The translations under genes were made by a program, and so were the position numbers. 64,000 nt of DNA, from positions 62,001 to 126,000 of the forward strand of contig WNNJ02002942.1 in assembly GCA_012934845.2 (NCBI GenBank). The letters are read 5' to 3'. Source of the DNA: Pomphorhynchus laevis (Eukaryota > Acanthocephala > Palaeacanthocephala > Echinorhynchida > Pomphorhynchidae). Positions 24,190 through 36,755 of this stretch are shown one piece after another; within the stretch, counting starts at the first letter, position 1; every line of letters starts with the position of its first letter. The notes under the pieces were generated by a model. The model made no database searches. It had not been told where the DNA came from and saw nothing but the letters and a program-made list of their open reading frames with translations.

Positions 24190-24417
24190 TTATGAGATAT
24201 ATTCTTTAAGGACTAAGCACTTGTTGCTATTAGCCCCATGTTCTTGTTTACAATTGACCCAACATACTTTGTGCCTTGATGGGCATGCTATCGAATCGTG
24301 ATTTAATGCTGAGCGTTCACAAATTGGGTTAGGAATATTGTACATCGATGAAAAGTGTGGCAGGCTGGCAGTTAAAACACCGAGGAAGTGCATACAGTCA
24401 TATCCTTTCAAATGCAA
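24190..24417 (-). pseudogene. Zinc-knuckle-like ORF1 relic
   Basis: Minus-strand frame ending in CPSRHKVCWVNC, then KQEHGANSNKC and LVLKEYI. This recalls the gag-like ORF1 of Jockey-type LINEs (C-x2-C-x4-H-x4-C followed by Y-KE). Spacing is irregular and there is no companion ORF2, so the assignment is tentative. Confidence 0.4.
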
Positions 24418-24419
24418 AT

Positions 24420-25204
24420 ATGTCCACTTTCCCCCAAGGCCATGTCTAGCTCTAATTAATTGATCTAATCAATCGAAAGTTCATTTTCTATTATTGAAGA
24501 TCTGTCTTTGCTTCATCTCACAAAATAACATCCGTAAAGTTCACATAATGAATTCCTCAACACCGACGTATTTATCAATATTGATAACCTACTATTTAGT
24601 GTGATAAATCAGAAAATACCCTACCCCATTTTTAGCTAGTGCATTTAAGTCATGATCTTATTATTTATTGGAATCGAATGCAAAATTCGTAAAGTTTACC
24701 GTATTCCTAATGCATCTAAATAAAAAAACTTCTGATATTTCTCTCAAATGTTATGCTCTTTTAAATGTTGTGTTAATTTGCTATTCAGTGTTTTCAAATG
24801 CAATTTTAATTGCAGCTTTTTTATTTTAATGGGATGAAGAAAAAACACTAAAATAAAATTTACTTAGGTGTCTTCTAAGGATTTAAAGAAATCCCTGGAA
24901 GACCAATATATTCTGGTTTTGCTGACTTCCCTATTCTTTCTTTTTTCCATCGGTACTTGCTCCTACGCTCTAAACTAGACGGTTTTGGGCACACGAAATA
25001 GTTATTCCACTAAAAACACCAACAAGATGCTTGACTCTATAAGCACTAATAGAAACATCGTATATATGCCGAATTCAATAAATATAGATTTTGTTAAATA
25101 AAACAAAATCCGTCAGACAAACAGAAAATCATAAAATTTTTTAACGTTGCATATAGTTCTAAGCATCATAATCTCTTAGCCATATACTTCTGTCTTATTA
25201 TACA
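24420..25204. other. Intergenic DNA, nothing recognised
   Basis: No supported gene. The word TATGCCGAATTC near 25075 resembles TACGCCGAATTC at the head-to-head junction of the J elements (29220-29231). Confidence 0.4.
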
Positions 25205-28200
25205 CAACGGCGTCAGGTTCAGAGGGATCTGAACCCCCTCCCGGCCGCACCAGCGCGCCGCCATCTAAATGAATCATTCGGGGTCTCTCAACCCATAAGA
25301 GTCCAGTCGAGGCGGACTATGGTCGGTAATCTCGATGAGGAGCTTGAGTAACCTTAGTCCATGCTCTGGGGACGTCCTCTGCAGAAGAAGACTAATTCCG
25401 AGATAGCCCAAGTACCTCAAAAGCGCACTTGAGTTTTCCCATTCAATGACAGATGCTGGCCCAGTTTCAGAGCCCACCTAGCTCTCTTTAGGATACGTTT
25501 AGTCTATCCGGGTCAGCTTTCGCCGACTAATTCACCGTAACGGTGAACCCTAGATATTTTACTCGACTCGTGACGATGGAGAGGGAGAGGTTGAGGCCGC
25601 AAAATGAAGGAGAGTGCAGAGAGTGCTGGTCTCTAGCTTATTTTTGGTGGCAGGGGCACCATGAAAGACTACCACATGCGATTTATTAGAGTTGAAAATA
25701 AGATTGGATGTGGGTAACTGATCTTTTAATTTAAAAAAAAGGCTGATGTCGGAGACTACATCTTTGCATCTGCGTCCAGAGAACAGGGATGTGGTATCAT
25801 CAGCGTATACCATGAGATGATGATCACGTTTAGAAGCTTTGAATAGAACAATGGAGTTAGGAAGATATAGGATAAAGTGATGAGCCTTAAGGCACACCTG
25901 CAATAGGGTAGAACTGACGTGCATCAGGGTCGTCTTCATAGTAGAACCGCTTGTTGTACAGCAATAGCTCCATCTTGTTAACAATTCTCGCAGGCAGCCC
26001 GAGAGACCTGAGAGAGGAGATAATTAATGGAATGGAGATGCGGTCAAATGCAGCAGAAAAGTCATGAAAAAACAGCGATAGCAAGCTGATGACTGTTATC
26101 CTTACAAAACTGATGCACTTCACCAATTTCTAAATGGACCAAGCGCCTTTTGACAAACCCATAAAAACTCGGTGGGATTAAGTTACGCGTATTTAAATGG
26201 TCGCGGGTTCTACGCGCAAGCACTTTTTCGTAGAAGGATATGAGAGAATTTTGAATCAAAATGGTGCGCAGTTTTTTGGGGCATGAAATCGATTTTTTTT
26301 TGATAAAATATACGTCGGCTACAATTGATGCCGACTATATCGGATGATGAGGCTAAAAGCAATTGTGACGGCCAATTCTCTTCGTTGATCAGCTGTCAAA
26401 ATCTGACAAACTCGAGAAGAGAGTGGAGCGACGGATTTGCAGGTGCCCGGAAGTGGGCTCCAGGAGTTAACGATATTTGTAATAGATAAGGCCCTGCTCC
26501 TGAAGTTACTCAAGGCGGGATTGGCTAGGGAGAAATTGTGGCTCCATAATTATGTAGGGCTAGTAATCAAACCCGACGCCATCTCCCGCTAGCAGACAAA
26601 CTTCTCATTCTTGAGAATGGAGTGGTATTGTAAATACTACCACTATAGGTAGTCGAAAGAATCCCGGTAGCTTGAGAAGAGGTGAGGCTAAAAGCATTGT
26701 GACGGCAACTACTTTTCTTTGATCAGCTGTCAGAAGCTGACAGACAAGGGAAGATAGTGGAGCAACGGATTTGGATATGCGCCGAAGTGGACCCCACGAG
26801 TTAAGGATATCTGTAACAGATAAGTCCCTGCTCCTGCAGTCCCCCCCCAAGACGGGATCGGTTGGGGATATTGAGTGGCTCCATAGCTGTGTAGGGATTG
26901 TGACTCTCCCAAAACTCTGTCAAGCCAATGCTCCTAATCCAACCCACAGCCCTGTCCCTCCAGCAGACAAACTTCTCTTTCTTGAATATCTTCCAGAAAG
27001 AAGACTGAGAAGGGTTACAGTGAGCAAGGCTCGCCCTATCCCTGCTCAGCTGGAACCTATATCTAGAAATCCAGTATTCATTGGAGAGGGCCTGTCTGGC
27101 GGAAACAGAGAGATTAGGAAGGTGTAGCACTTCAGCCAGGACCTTAAGTTTTGTTGGAGTGGGATTGTATATGCGACCTTTATGGGTAGTCGAAAGCAAC
27201 GCGGTAGCTTACAAAGTAAGGTAGGAATTTAATTCGGTTAAACTCTTATTTCCTATCCTGGTGAATAGTTGGATAGCTGCCTGAAAGAAGGTCACTCTGA
27301 TAGGATCAAAGTGAAACCTCCTTCTAAGCAACAGATCTTCCTCTAGCTTTCAGCGTATTGGGTCATGAGAGGTGGTCAGCTGTTAGCGCGACTGCTCTGT
27401 GCAGATGGGTGTTAACAACCACATCCTATGTAGCAGTAATATGTCGAGGAGTGAATTTGTTGTAGAGCAATGAAAGGTGGGGGTTGGTGTTTTATGATAA
27501 GATAGTGGTTCCTGGCTGTGCGGAGTCCTGTATTAATCTAAGGACCAGTTCTGTCGTTGAAGTCATTAAGTACCATGTCATAGCTGCTACCTTCACTTGT
27601 GGATTTCTCCTGGTCGTATATATACATTGGCTATGCAGATACGTTTACCGTTCTTACAAACTGAAATCGCTAGACAAGATGGGGCTCCTCTTCACTTTAG
27701 GTGAAGGGGAGTGAGGAGGGTTATATACGGAGTTAAGTGGGAGGTTATGTGCTTTGGGATAAATCGAGTAATGTCCTTGGATAGATGAATAGATCTCGTG
27801 TCCTGAAGGACTATAACATCAGCATCTCTACCAGATATAAGTCTAAGGGCGGAAGCACCCTTTGAGTTCCACTAAAGAATGTTCAGTGAAAACGGTCATG
27901 ATTACTTTCCATTGCGATGGTAAGCCAGAGTGAGAAAGCACTTCCATAGTTGTAACCAAAGTCGTGAAGGTTGCTCTTCCTGCTACCAGCTTCAACAGAA
28001 GGAGTCATTTGCCCACGAGCATTCTCTTCATTTCCCATTGTGGCCGCCAATTTCCCATTATCCCCTTTCTTGGATTGCTTCATGGAAGAAGGATTGTGAG
28101 TAGAGGCTTTCCTCTTCTTCGAATCAGGAACTGTTGTTGTCGTAATTTGTGTAACACCACACATGGAATCAATCAGATTGATGATAAGATCTTTTAATTT

Positions 28201-29210
28201 TTTAAATGTCGCCTGACTCTTAGCATCTATCAGACGGATAATGTCATGGTCGGAAAGTAAATTTCTAACTTTCACGAAGCTAGAAGACTTGATTGGGGGA
28301 GAGCGATTTCGCTTTTGATAGTTTTTAAAAGAACTACATTTCCTGGACCAAGCCGGATGATCGCCCTCACAGTTGGAGCACAGCGGAGGTCGTTAGCATT
28401 TCCCATTTATATGATGGTCTTAGAAGAGCCGCGGACCTCGCAAGATTGAGGTAAATGGCTGCCTGACCCCTAATCCTTCCACTTATGGCAGCTATTGTAG
28501 TGGTGTAAATTGGTTGTCAGTATCAATAGTTGTAAAAACCAGGTTGTGTCCCAGGAAAGGGTAAGAGGCAGATTTTTATAAGCAGTCGGCTTCATCCACC
28601 GCGGTGAACAAAAGGCAATCGACAAGGGAAGCGGTTATTTCATTTGATAAAGCAGGTATTGGCAATGTTAAAAAGTTTTTCAAGGCTTGAATGTCAGCTG
28701 TATCAAGGACTGGTGGCATATTAGTTATTTTCATCGACGCTTGTATAGGTTTGAAGTTTATGACGCCAAGATATGCTAGATGTTCTTTATAATACTCAAT
28801 ATATGAGACAGCAAGGTCAGAGGAAGAAAATGAAATTCTCACCTCTGATTCATAATAACGGATTGAGTTAAAGATGACTCCGTTTTTATATTTATCAGCG
28901 AAATTCCGCATGCAAGTTTTAATTTTTTTGACGCTCTAATGGTTAAGTGAATTTAATGCTAAACAGATTTTGCAGTTTCGGCACAGGGGAAGAAAGTTCC
29001 TCCTGTGTCATTCGTAAATCAGAAAACAAAACATAAGGTAAGTTTTGACTTACCTTATACTTAGAGTTAGAAGGAATACCTTGTTGAGTTTTAGTGAATG
29101 TAGGGATTTCGTTAAAAATTTTTTGTACGTTAAATAATTCTGTTTGATCCTCCGCACTGCATATTTTTTGCGAAAAGCTCACACGCTGAATTCAACATTA
29201 CTAATAAAAA
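25205..29210 (-). mobile_element. LINE J copy 2 (mosaic)
   Basis: Minus-strand J element. Read 5' to 3': ORF1 29182-27883 (QKICSAEDQTELF, FNSIRYYESEVRISFSSSD, NNMPPVLDTADI); endonuclease region about 27880-27450, strongly decayed; linker 27230-26690; a second partly duplicated linker segment 26625-26320; reverse transcriptase 26260-25560 (HDFSAAFDRISIPL as motif A, LMVYADDTTSLFSG as motif C, SNKSHVVVFHGAP); 3' end at about 25205. The segment 26687-27229 is almost identical to the inverted copy at 31143-31690, while the flanking sequence is clearly diverged. The element is dead. Confidence 0.8.
26320..26975 (-). repeat. Internal tandem duplication in LINE J copy 2
   Basis: The segment 26335-26620 and the segment 26687-26975 both encode the same J region (RSRALSITNIVNSWSPL versus RSRDLSVTDILNSWGPL; both then KSVAPLSS, VCQ and LTADQR). 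The second copy belongs to the tract shared with 31143-31690, so it looks inserted or converted next to the resident version. Confidence 0.75.
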
Positions 29211-29226
29211 CGGCGTATATACGCCG
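29211..29226. repeat. 16-bp perfect palindrome at the J2/J3 head-to-head junction
   Basis: CGGCGTATATACGCCG lies exactly between the two divergent J elements. Both 5' ends could begin in it, or it could be a preferred target. Confidence 0.8.
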
Positions 29227-31142
29227 AATTCGTAATTACACTTGTGTTGAGTTTTCTGTTAAAAAACATTAAACCGATTAGTTAAAAAAATTGCAGCAGC
29301 GAAAATATGTGCGGTGCTTCGGAAGATTCAATAAAACTCTTGTTTTCTAGCGTAATTCCTACGAAGCAAAGCAAGGTTAGTGTAGATCTTCCTAATTATT
29401 TTGTTTCAAGCACGGAAGAGGAACTTCCTCACGTGCCGAAATTAGTCAATTAGTAGTTGTTAATTGTCTGCAACCCTTTGAAAGAAAATCTCTATTTGAT
29501 ATTTTTCTCAGAGATTTCTCTAAATTATTTAAAGGTAGAATTATATACAATTCTGTAAAACTTTCGAGTCTGGAATCAGAATATCGTTTTGTACGCCTGA
29601 TCTGGCCTCTGAATACTTTGATTATTTTGAAAATTTTCTTACAACATATGGTTCAATGAAATATAGGTATATTCAAGTCTCCCTGAAATTATCAAACTTT
29701 TCATCTTACGCAACAGAATATGATCTAAAAGATTTTAAGAATACGTTCAAAGTTAACAACGTTCGACACATTATGGGAAGAATAAAGACCACTTCCGGTG
29801 GCATTCGGCTCCTCAACCGTTGTATAGGCCCAATGCATGACTAACAGTAAATTCAATCCAATTCTCGGGGTCAATATATCATTCACAATGATTAATGCCC
29901 ACGACCTTACGTTACCCCACTGCAACGGATGTCATCAGTGGGGCACTGAGACTCCACCTGTTCCAGTCCCCGTACATGCGGTGTGTGTGGCTCCGGAAAC
30001 GAAAATGAGAGGAAATGTAATTTTTTCCCTCAATGCTCGAATTGCGGTGGCCCGCACCCGGATTGGTCATGGAGATGCCTTGTATTCAAGGCTTACAAAA
30101 AGACAGATTTCAATCACACATTTTTCACCTGATACAAAAGACAGAGGAGATCAGTTCTTCTCCAGCATTCAGCACGTTGAAGTCCAAAAAACTTCCGGAA
30201 CCTAGGCCTAAACAGAGTTTAGCTTCTCTTAAAATAGCAAGGAAAGATCTAACTCGCTGCGCTATTGTCTCTACGAGAAATGATGACATTGCCGGTGGGG
30301 AAGTGTCTTCTCCCGGTGGCGCAGAGAGTGAGAAGGGCAACCTTTTCTCTCCTGGCTCTTGCTAGGTGTGGACAATCCCACTCCAGCTAACTTAGCACAA
30401 TGCAAAATAAACAAGAGCCTTTTTCATTGAATATCCTTCAGTGGAATTCGGGAGGTGCTTCTGCCCTTATCCTTTTATCTGGTAGAGATGTAGATGTTAT
30501 AGTCCTTCAAGAGACGCAGTCTATCCGTCTCCCCAGGACATTACTCGATTTATTCCAAAGCACATTTGTTCCCACTATACTTTGTACATAACCCCTCCTC
30601 ACTCATTTTTTATCTCAAGGTCCTTTAACCCTAATTAAATGCTCTTTAAGATCGTCCCTCCTAAACTATTCTTGTCCAGTCCTTTCTTGTTTAGCAATAT
30701 CACTTTGTAAAAACGGTAAACGTATCAGTATAGCCAAAATCTATATTAGGACAGGGGGAATTCACAAGAACCGTGAGCTCCTGGACCGTATTTTGGATAG
30801 TGGCTATGACATGTTACTCGGTTACTCTAAGGACATAACTGGTCATTGGATTAATGCAGCACTCCGCACTAGGAACGACTACCTTATTCACAAACCACCC
30901 TCCCAACCTTTTATTGATCAACAACTAATTCTCTCCTCGACATATTACTGCTTTATAAGATGTGGTTGTTGAAACCCATCTGTACTGAGCAGTCGCGACA
31001 ACAACAGACCACCTCTACTGACCTAATTAAGGAAGATTCGTTGCTTAGAAGGAGGTTTCACGTTAATCCCATCAGAGTGGCCTTCTTTCAGGCAGCGATC
31101 CAACTCTTCCCCAGGATAGGAAATGAGAGTTTAACCGAATTT

Positions 31143-31690
31143 AATTCCTACCTTACTTTGTAAGCTACCGCGTTGCTTTCGACTACCCATAAAGGTCGCA
31201 TATACAATCCCACTCCAACAAAACTTAAGGTCCTGGCTGAAGTGCTACACCTTCCTAATCTCTCTGTTTCCGCCAGACAGACCCTCTCGAATGAATACTG
31301 GATTTCTAGATATAGGTTCCAGCTGAGCAGGGATAGGGCGAGCCTTGCTCACTGTAACCCTTCTCAGTCTTCTTTCTGGAAGATATTCAAGAAAGAGAAG
31401 TTTGTCTGCTGGAGGGACAGGGCTGTGGGTTGGATTAGGAGCATTGGCTTGACAGAGTTTTGGGAGAGTCACAATCCCTACACAGCTATGGAGCCACTCA
31501 ATATCCCCAACCGATCCCGTCTTGGGGGGGGACTGCAGGAGCAGGGACTTATCTGTTACAGATATCCTTAACTCGTGGGGTCCACTTCGGCGCATATCCA
31601 AATCCGTTGCTCCACTATCTTCCCTTGTCTGTCAGCTTCTGACAGCTGATCAAAGAAAAGTAGTTGCCGTCACAATGCTTTTAGCCTCCC
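31143..31690 (+). repeat. Arm of a near-identical inverted repeat (partner 26687-27229)
   Basis: Reverse-complement comparison with 26687-27229 by eye shows two substitutions, both near the CATTCGAGAGGGTCTG stretch (31280-31300). An 8-base C/G run and all other positions agree. Beyond 31143 the same two elements differ at more than a dozen positions plus an indel in about 200 bp. Confidence 0.85.
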
Positions 31691-31923
31691 CATCAGTGTA
31701 GCGGCATAATATGTGTCGTAGAATTTTTTACCCAAACGTAGTGCGGTTTCATGTCCTAAAGATCTGCGGCCTATCCCGATTCAAAACTTCCTCATCTACA
31801 TTTATGAAAAAGCGTTTGTACGTAAAATCCGCAACCATCTATGTAGGCAAAATTTAATCCCACCAGATTTTCATGGGTACGTAAAGATCGCTCGGTCCAT
31901 ACAGCAATAGGTGAAGTACACCA

Positions 31924-31951
31924 GTTTTGCCATGACGGCAGTCATGGCAAA
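31924..31951. repeat. 12-bp perfect hairpin at a deletion junction in LINE J copy 3
   Basis: TTTTGCCATGAC, loop GGCA, GTCATGGCAAAA. It lies where the reverse transcriptase of this J copy is interrupted, consistent with a fold-back during deletion or repair. Confidence 0.8.
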
Positions 31952-32439
31952 ACTCCCTACCTTCACAAGTCAAGTAAAATACCTGGGGTTTACCATTACG
32001 GTAAACTGGTAGGCGAAAGCTGACCTGGATAGACTCACACGGATCCTGAAGAAAGCTAGGAGGGCCCTGAAACGAGCTCAGCATCTGTTATTTAATGAGA
32101 AAACCCAAGTGCGCCTCTGCAGTACTTGGGCTATCTCGAGATTAGTCTTCTTTTCAAGAGGGCGTCCCCCAGAGCAAAGACTGAGGTTTCCCAAGCTCCT
32201 CATCTCGCGATTACCGAGCATAGTCCGCCTCGATTGGATTTGGGGGGGAGTGAGAGATCCCGGGTGGTTTAGTCGGAGAGCGGTGTGTTGGATTAGCTGG
32301 TGGGCTCAGATTCTGCTGGACCTGAGGCCGTAGCAAAGTTTAAGAAGCGAACAAATTTTTTTCCACTGGCTGTTTTCGATTGCTTTTTTTCTGCATGTTT
32401 CGTGAAACATGCAAGATTGAAAACCTTTTTTGGCTCCAC

Positions 32440-32530
32440 TGCTATGTTGGTTAGAGGAGTTAGGGGCCGAAACCTGATAGCATAGCATTTCCCCTGATGA
32501 CCTATAATTCTTATTCTGATACAACGTTTG
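32440..32530 (+). repeat. Structured repeat with hammerhead-like boxes
   Basis: Contains CCGAAACCTGATAGC and CCCCTGATGACCTATAA. The flanking words TTAGAGG (32451-32457) and CCTATAA (32501-32507) can pair with one mismatch. Related copies lie at 53934-53989 (same orientation, perfect TTAGAGG/CCTCTAA pairing) and, inverted, at 54448, 42727 and 55125. On the opposite strand the unit also looks tRNA-like (CAGGTTTCG arm, terminal CCA). Function is unproven. Confidence 0.45.
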
Positions 32531-32925
32531 TTATTTATTAGTCAATTCATAAAAATGACGTTTATTTTAAATTTCAATTTTTTATTTTAACTTGATTTAA
32601 ATTATAAAAAATCTTATAACAATTATTTATTTTATTATTTAATTATTAAATTTTGATTTAGCATTATTATATTTTGTTTATTTTATTATCATATTAAATA
32701 CGTAGACTCAGTTAGGTGATTTGATTTATTTATATTACACCGAATTCAGCATTCACGTCATCAGGTCTTTGTAACAATAAAATGGTAGCTGCTGTGTACA
32801 GTTGAATATAAAATAAAAAAAATTTAAAGCGTCGTTCGTTTGGTTTCTAATGACTTAGCAGATTTTTACAACAAAATTTCTTGACAAGAAAAAAACAAGT
32901 AATAAGATTTTTCCTGTCAACCACA
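32531..32925. other. AT-rich spacer
   Basis: Nothing recognised beyond A/T runs. Confidence 0.5.
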
Positions 32926-32929
32926 GGTC

Positions 32930-33190
32930 CTTGTGTCGGGTCGTGGAGGCAGTTCCCGAACCAAACTACTTTAGACGCAATCCTGGGCGACAGACCAGAT
33001 TTCTCTTTTAGATAGCCCAAAGTGGTCTTCGGCGAGTCTAGTTTCGAGATTTGATCTTTCCACTGGTATCGAGGTCTACCTCAAAGTCTCTTTCCAGAGA
33101 GTTCGGCCTGGAAAACCCTCCGAGGAAGGGTATCCCTAGACATCCTCAGAACGTGTCCTTGCCACCTAAACTGACTTTCTTAGATGTTGA
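32930..33190 (-). mobile_element. C-terminal fragment of another LINE (RTE/L1-like)
   Basis: Minus strand reads RWQGHVLRMSRDTLPRRVF, then QAELSGKRL, an in-frame TGA, GRPRYQWKDQISKLD. The pattern RW-GHV-RM--D-LP and GKR--GRPR-RW marks the very C-terminus of many endonuclease/reverse-transcriptase proteins. Only this end survives. Confidence 0.65.
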
Positions 33191-33880
33191 AATGTACGTT
33201 TGGTTTCTGATGACGTTAGCAGGAGTTGCTTGCGAAATATAAGAATAAATTAGTGTTTATTGTTCCTTCTCCAAAATTCAAAATATTAAAAAATGGATCA
33301 ACATCAATTATTTTTCGGATCAAAATATTAAACTTTAATTTTAATCTCCAGCGATTACTTGTTATAATTATTTGAGAGGCGTAATCTTTCAAACGACTGT
33401 TGGGCAAATCGTTTTCTAAAAATTTCAAAGAAAATTACGTTAAAAGCAACTAAAACACGAAATATTAAATGTAACAATAAAAAATATTGTTTACTTTGGC
33501 ACACAGGTTTCCGAACAAATCTTGACTTTTAAAAATTTTAATTTATTTGATACTTTATCTTTCTATATTTTTTATTTTTTAAAAATATAAAATAATGTCA
33601 ATTATTTAACAAATTAAAAATAATTTGAAATATAGAATAAAAGAAATTGATTTCATTCCAAATTTTAAATTTCAGTAAAGGTTACCTTCCAATCGATGCC
33701 ATATGCGCACTATACAGTCGTTCTAAACAAAACCATTGATATACACAGTTAACTTAAGGATTACAAAATATAATTGATTCAAGTAATAATTACTTAATAA
33801 TTATCATCTAATATTAAATAACAATTTTAACAATTTAATTGAAGCTTATCTTGAAAAAAAAAGTTGGTAGGCAGCCTTCT
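33191..33880. other. AT-rich spacer
   Basis: No supported feature recognised. Confidence 0.5.
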
Positions 33881-33885
33881 GTCGA

Positions 33886-34870
33886 TCACTTTTGACGATT
33901 CCTACTATTAGGTGGTGGAGGAAGTTCGTCAATATGTGCGAGGTCATGAACGAGTAATGATCGTTTTGACTGATCGGTGTTATTTAAACTGTTCTGGGAT
34001 GATTTCATTGTCTTATAATTCATCGACAATTTACATGGTTCAAGGGATATAACTGAATATGGCGTTTCTCCGTCATTCAAAGATTTGAATTGAAATTTGT
34101 CGTAAACGGATAACAGGCCTTCAACAGCATCTGAATCGTCATTTACGTATTTGGTATATCGTGCAAAAGGTGTATCACAGCATCGGTATCTAGATTCTAC
34201 TGACACATTCTTGTTGAGACTAGCGTCTGGCTCGAATTGGCGTTCCTCAGGTTCACATATTTCCTGTTAGATGTGGTCAAAGGCCAATATTGAAAGCCGA
34301 TCGAGTGAAGCTAGCATGGTTTTTGCTTTGCCCCGCATTAGCGCGATCGAGATGCGCTGATATAATCGTGTGACTGTCATAGAGTATCCCATTCCGCTTG
34401 TACGGCTCATATTGTTCGAAACCCGCTTGATAACCCTGTTTCCTTCGTCGTATCATCCATCAAAGGTCTCGACTACGGCAGTTGAAAACATGTACCCCGC
34501 ATCTTCGACTCGGTCCCTATATTTCCTATCCTTTATTTTGTAAGTTGTAGGTATCGAGCAACTGAAGAACGATTTTGCGAAGAGCAGCAACTTCGCCTAT
34601 GAACATTGCTCCAATCTCTGATTTGGAGCGCGTGTTTAATGTTGTCACAGAAATGGGTGGCTGCTAGAACCCGTGTTCGGTGCCATCGCTGGATTTAGCC
34701 TATGACACATGGTCAAAAGAACACTGAAGGATTCCTTTGCCGGAACCTGCACATCTTGCACCTCCAAACTTGTGGAAGCAGATGCGTCCACTAGATGTCA
34801 AGGCAATGTTTCACTGGCAGAGGTGACAAGGAATCTTTCCTTCTTCCATTTGTGTAGTTAATTGCGCTGT
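33886..34870 (-). mobile_element. LINE Y-type relic: N-terminal zinc finger joined to C-terminal nuclease
   Basis: Minus strand. At 34870-34740 it reads PCHLC, then SSGRICFHKFGGARCAGSGK, the N-terminal zinc-finger style of one restriction-like-endonuclease LINE type. Near 34560-34430 it reads KIKDRKYRDRVEDAGYMFST and AVVETFDG, and near 34350 RISIALMRGKAKTMLASLD. These match the LINE Y copy (ERKYKRKLEENGYSFAAAVVETYG in two parts; MSVALMRGNAKAILKSLDE). The open frame 33886-34206 would be the extreme C-terminus (MSVESRYRCCDTP). The reverse transcriptase between the two ends is gone, and frames are broken. Confidence 0.55.
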
Positions 34871-36755
34871 CGTTTCTTAATATTAATTTTATATATAAAT
34901 ATTAATATTAATTTTATATATTATATATTTATTAAATATATAATATATTTAATATTTATTAATTAATTATATTAGTTTGAACATATTTTATTTAAAAATA
35001 CGTAAAGTTATATTTAGATATTACGTTTATTGCAACCATCTTGTTATACAAGATGTTCCTTTTACAAGCAGATATATGATTATTATATATAATATCTGCT
35101 GCAAGCAATTAATCGAACTCTTAAAAGTCACTATGTTATCAGCACTTACTGTTAATTAATCCACATTGCTTTTATATCTTAAGTTGTAATATCAAGTTAC
35201 TACAGTGAGTTAGAACAGTTCATTATTTAGTAAAAATAATGAACTTGTAAGTCTGATAATCTTACTTAATGGTAAATTAGGTTCTTTAATGTTCTTTATT
35301 TGTAATAAGTGTTGAATTCAGTTGTCATAAAACTTTAAATGTACCTCCAGTCATATCTGTATATCGTACAGAAATAGTGATATCCCTTTCAGCCGGAACA
35401 ACTGACTGATCGGATGACACAACAATTAAAGTTATTTTTCGATTATCCGTATTTGCCCTAACCATTCGAACGTGTCCCTTTGCTAGTAGCTAAAGTAGAT
35501 TAACAGCGGTAGATATACCACTTAATGATGGATCCATGGTGTTTTACACCAACACCGTTTTATATTTTTATTCATCGCATATTTTAAATATTAATATTAA
35601 ATATTACATTATATTTATGATATAATATTTTATAAATATATTATATAATAATATATTTAAATATATTATTAATAATATTATAATGTTATATAATATTATA
35701 ATTATTAAAACAAGTACAACGTTTTATTGCCACTACCTCTCGTAGTCTTATCGCGATTGATTACATTACATGCATCTAATCAAGACAAGCCGACAAAACA
35801 GAATTCACTTAAAAGTAAAGAAATTTTTTATTTAAATAACGCTATCGCTAACCGAAATTATAATTAACCACATATAGTTAACCACGTAAAAATATGTTTT
35901 AATTTATCGCATTCTGAATATCCATTGATGCAACTAATTTCGGTGTATTAAACATAATTCAAAATTCAAATAAAAATTGTGGCTTGTTAATAATCTGAGT
36001 ATAAAAAATCTGTCATACGTTTGGTAAATTAACACAGAGAAAATTACAGGTTTATATAACACAGTGGGTGAAAATTTAGTGAAAAATTACATAAAATGAC
36101 TAATGACGATATTTTACTCGCAATGTTAATTTTGAATTTTTACGATTTCTTTATACTTGAATTTTGCGAGTCAACTATTTTTAACAAATTTTATTGGTAG
36201 AGTTCGGGTGCGCAAATTTTACCACCATCGTAATTAAACAAAAATTAATATCAATTAAATTAATTCAATTAATTCAATTTATTAAAATTTCTTTACTCAC
36301 AAAACTTACAATTTTCGTGAATCTAAATCATTTAAGACACAAATTATATATTGTTTGTGGCAATATTTTATTTAAATTTAATTTTCTGTAGATATCGAAT
36401 ATAACCAAGATTATTCTCGCTTTATAACAGAAATAGTATTTATTCAAAAATTATTTGAACAATTATCAAAGTAAATTTTCTAGCTAATATTATAAATAAA
36501 TAATTTATAATATTATAATATTATTTTTAATATTATAAATAATATTATAATTTAATATAATATATATTTTCTGCTCAAAATATATATTTTGAGCAGAAAA
36601 TAATTAAATAATAATTATCATCAAATAATTATCAAATTATCTTAATTGCTGTGATTTTAAATTAAAAAATAATAATTTATAATCACAAATTGAATACATA
36701 TATATAATGTAGGTTCTGAATGTAACTGATGACTGGGATCCATCATGTGAATACG

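Larger units (their letters stand above)
29227..32345 (+). mobile_element. LINE J copy 3 (internally deleted)
   Basis: Plus-strand J element, head to head with copy 2. ORF1 starts at ATG 29308 (MCGASEDSIKLLFSSVIPT) and runs decayed to about 30360, with a Cys/His-rich part near 29920-30060. The endonuclease begins at about 30400 with intact first motifs (NILQWNSGGASALILLSG, VIVLQET). The linker at 30960-31690 is well preserved (SFWKIFKKEKFVCWRDRA). After 31690 the reverse transcriptase is decayed. An internal deletion near 31910 removes the palm including motif C, joining directly to the C-terminal part; the 3' terminus is at about 32345. Confidence 0.8.
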
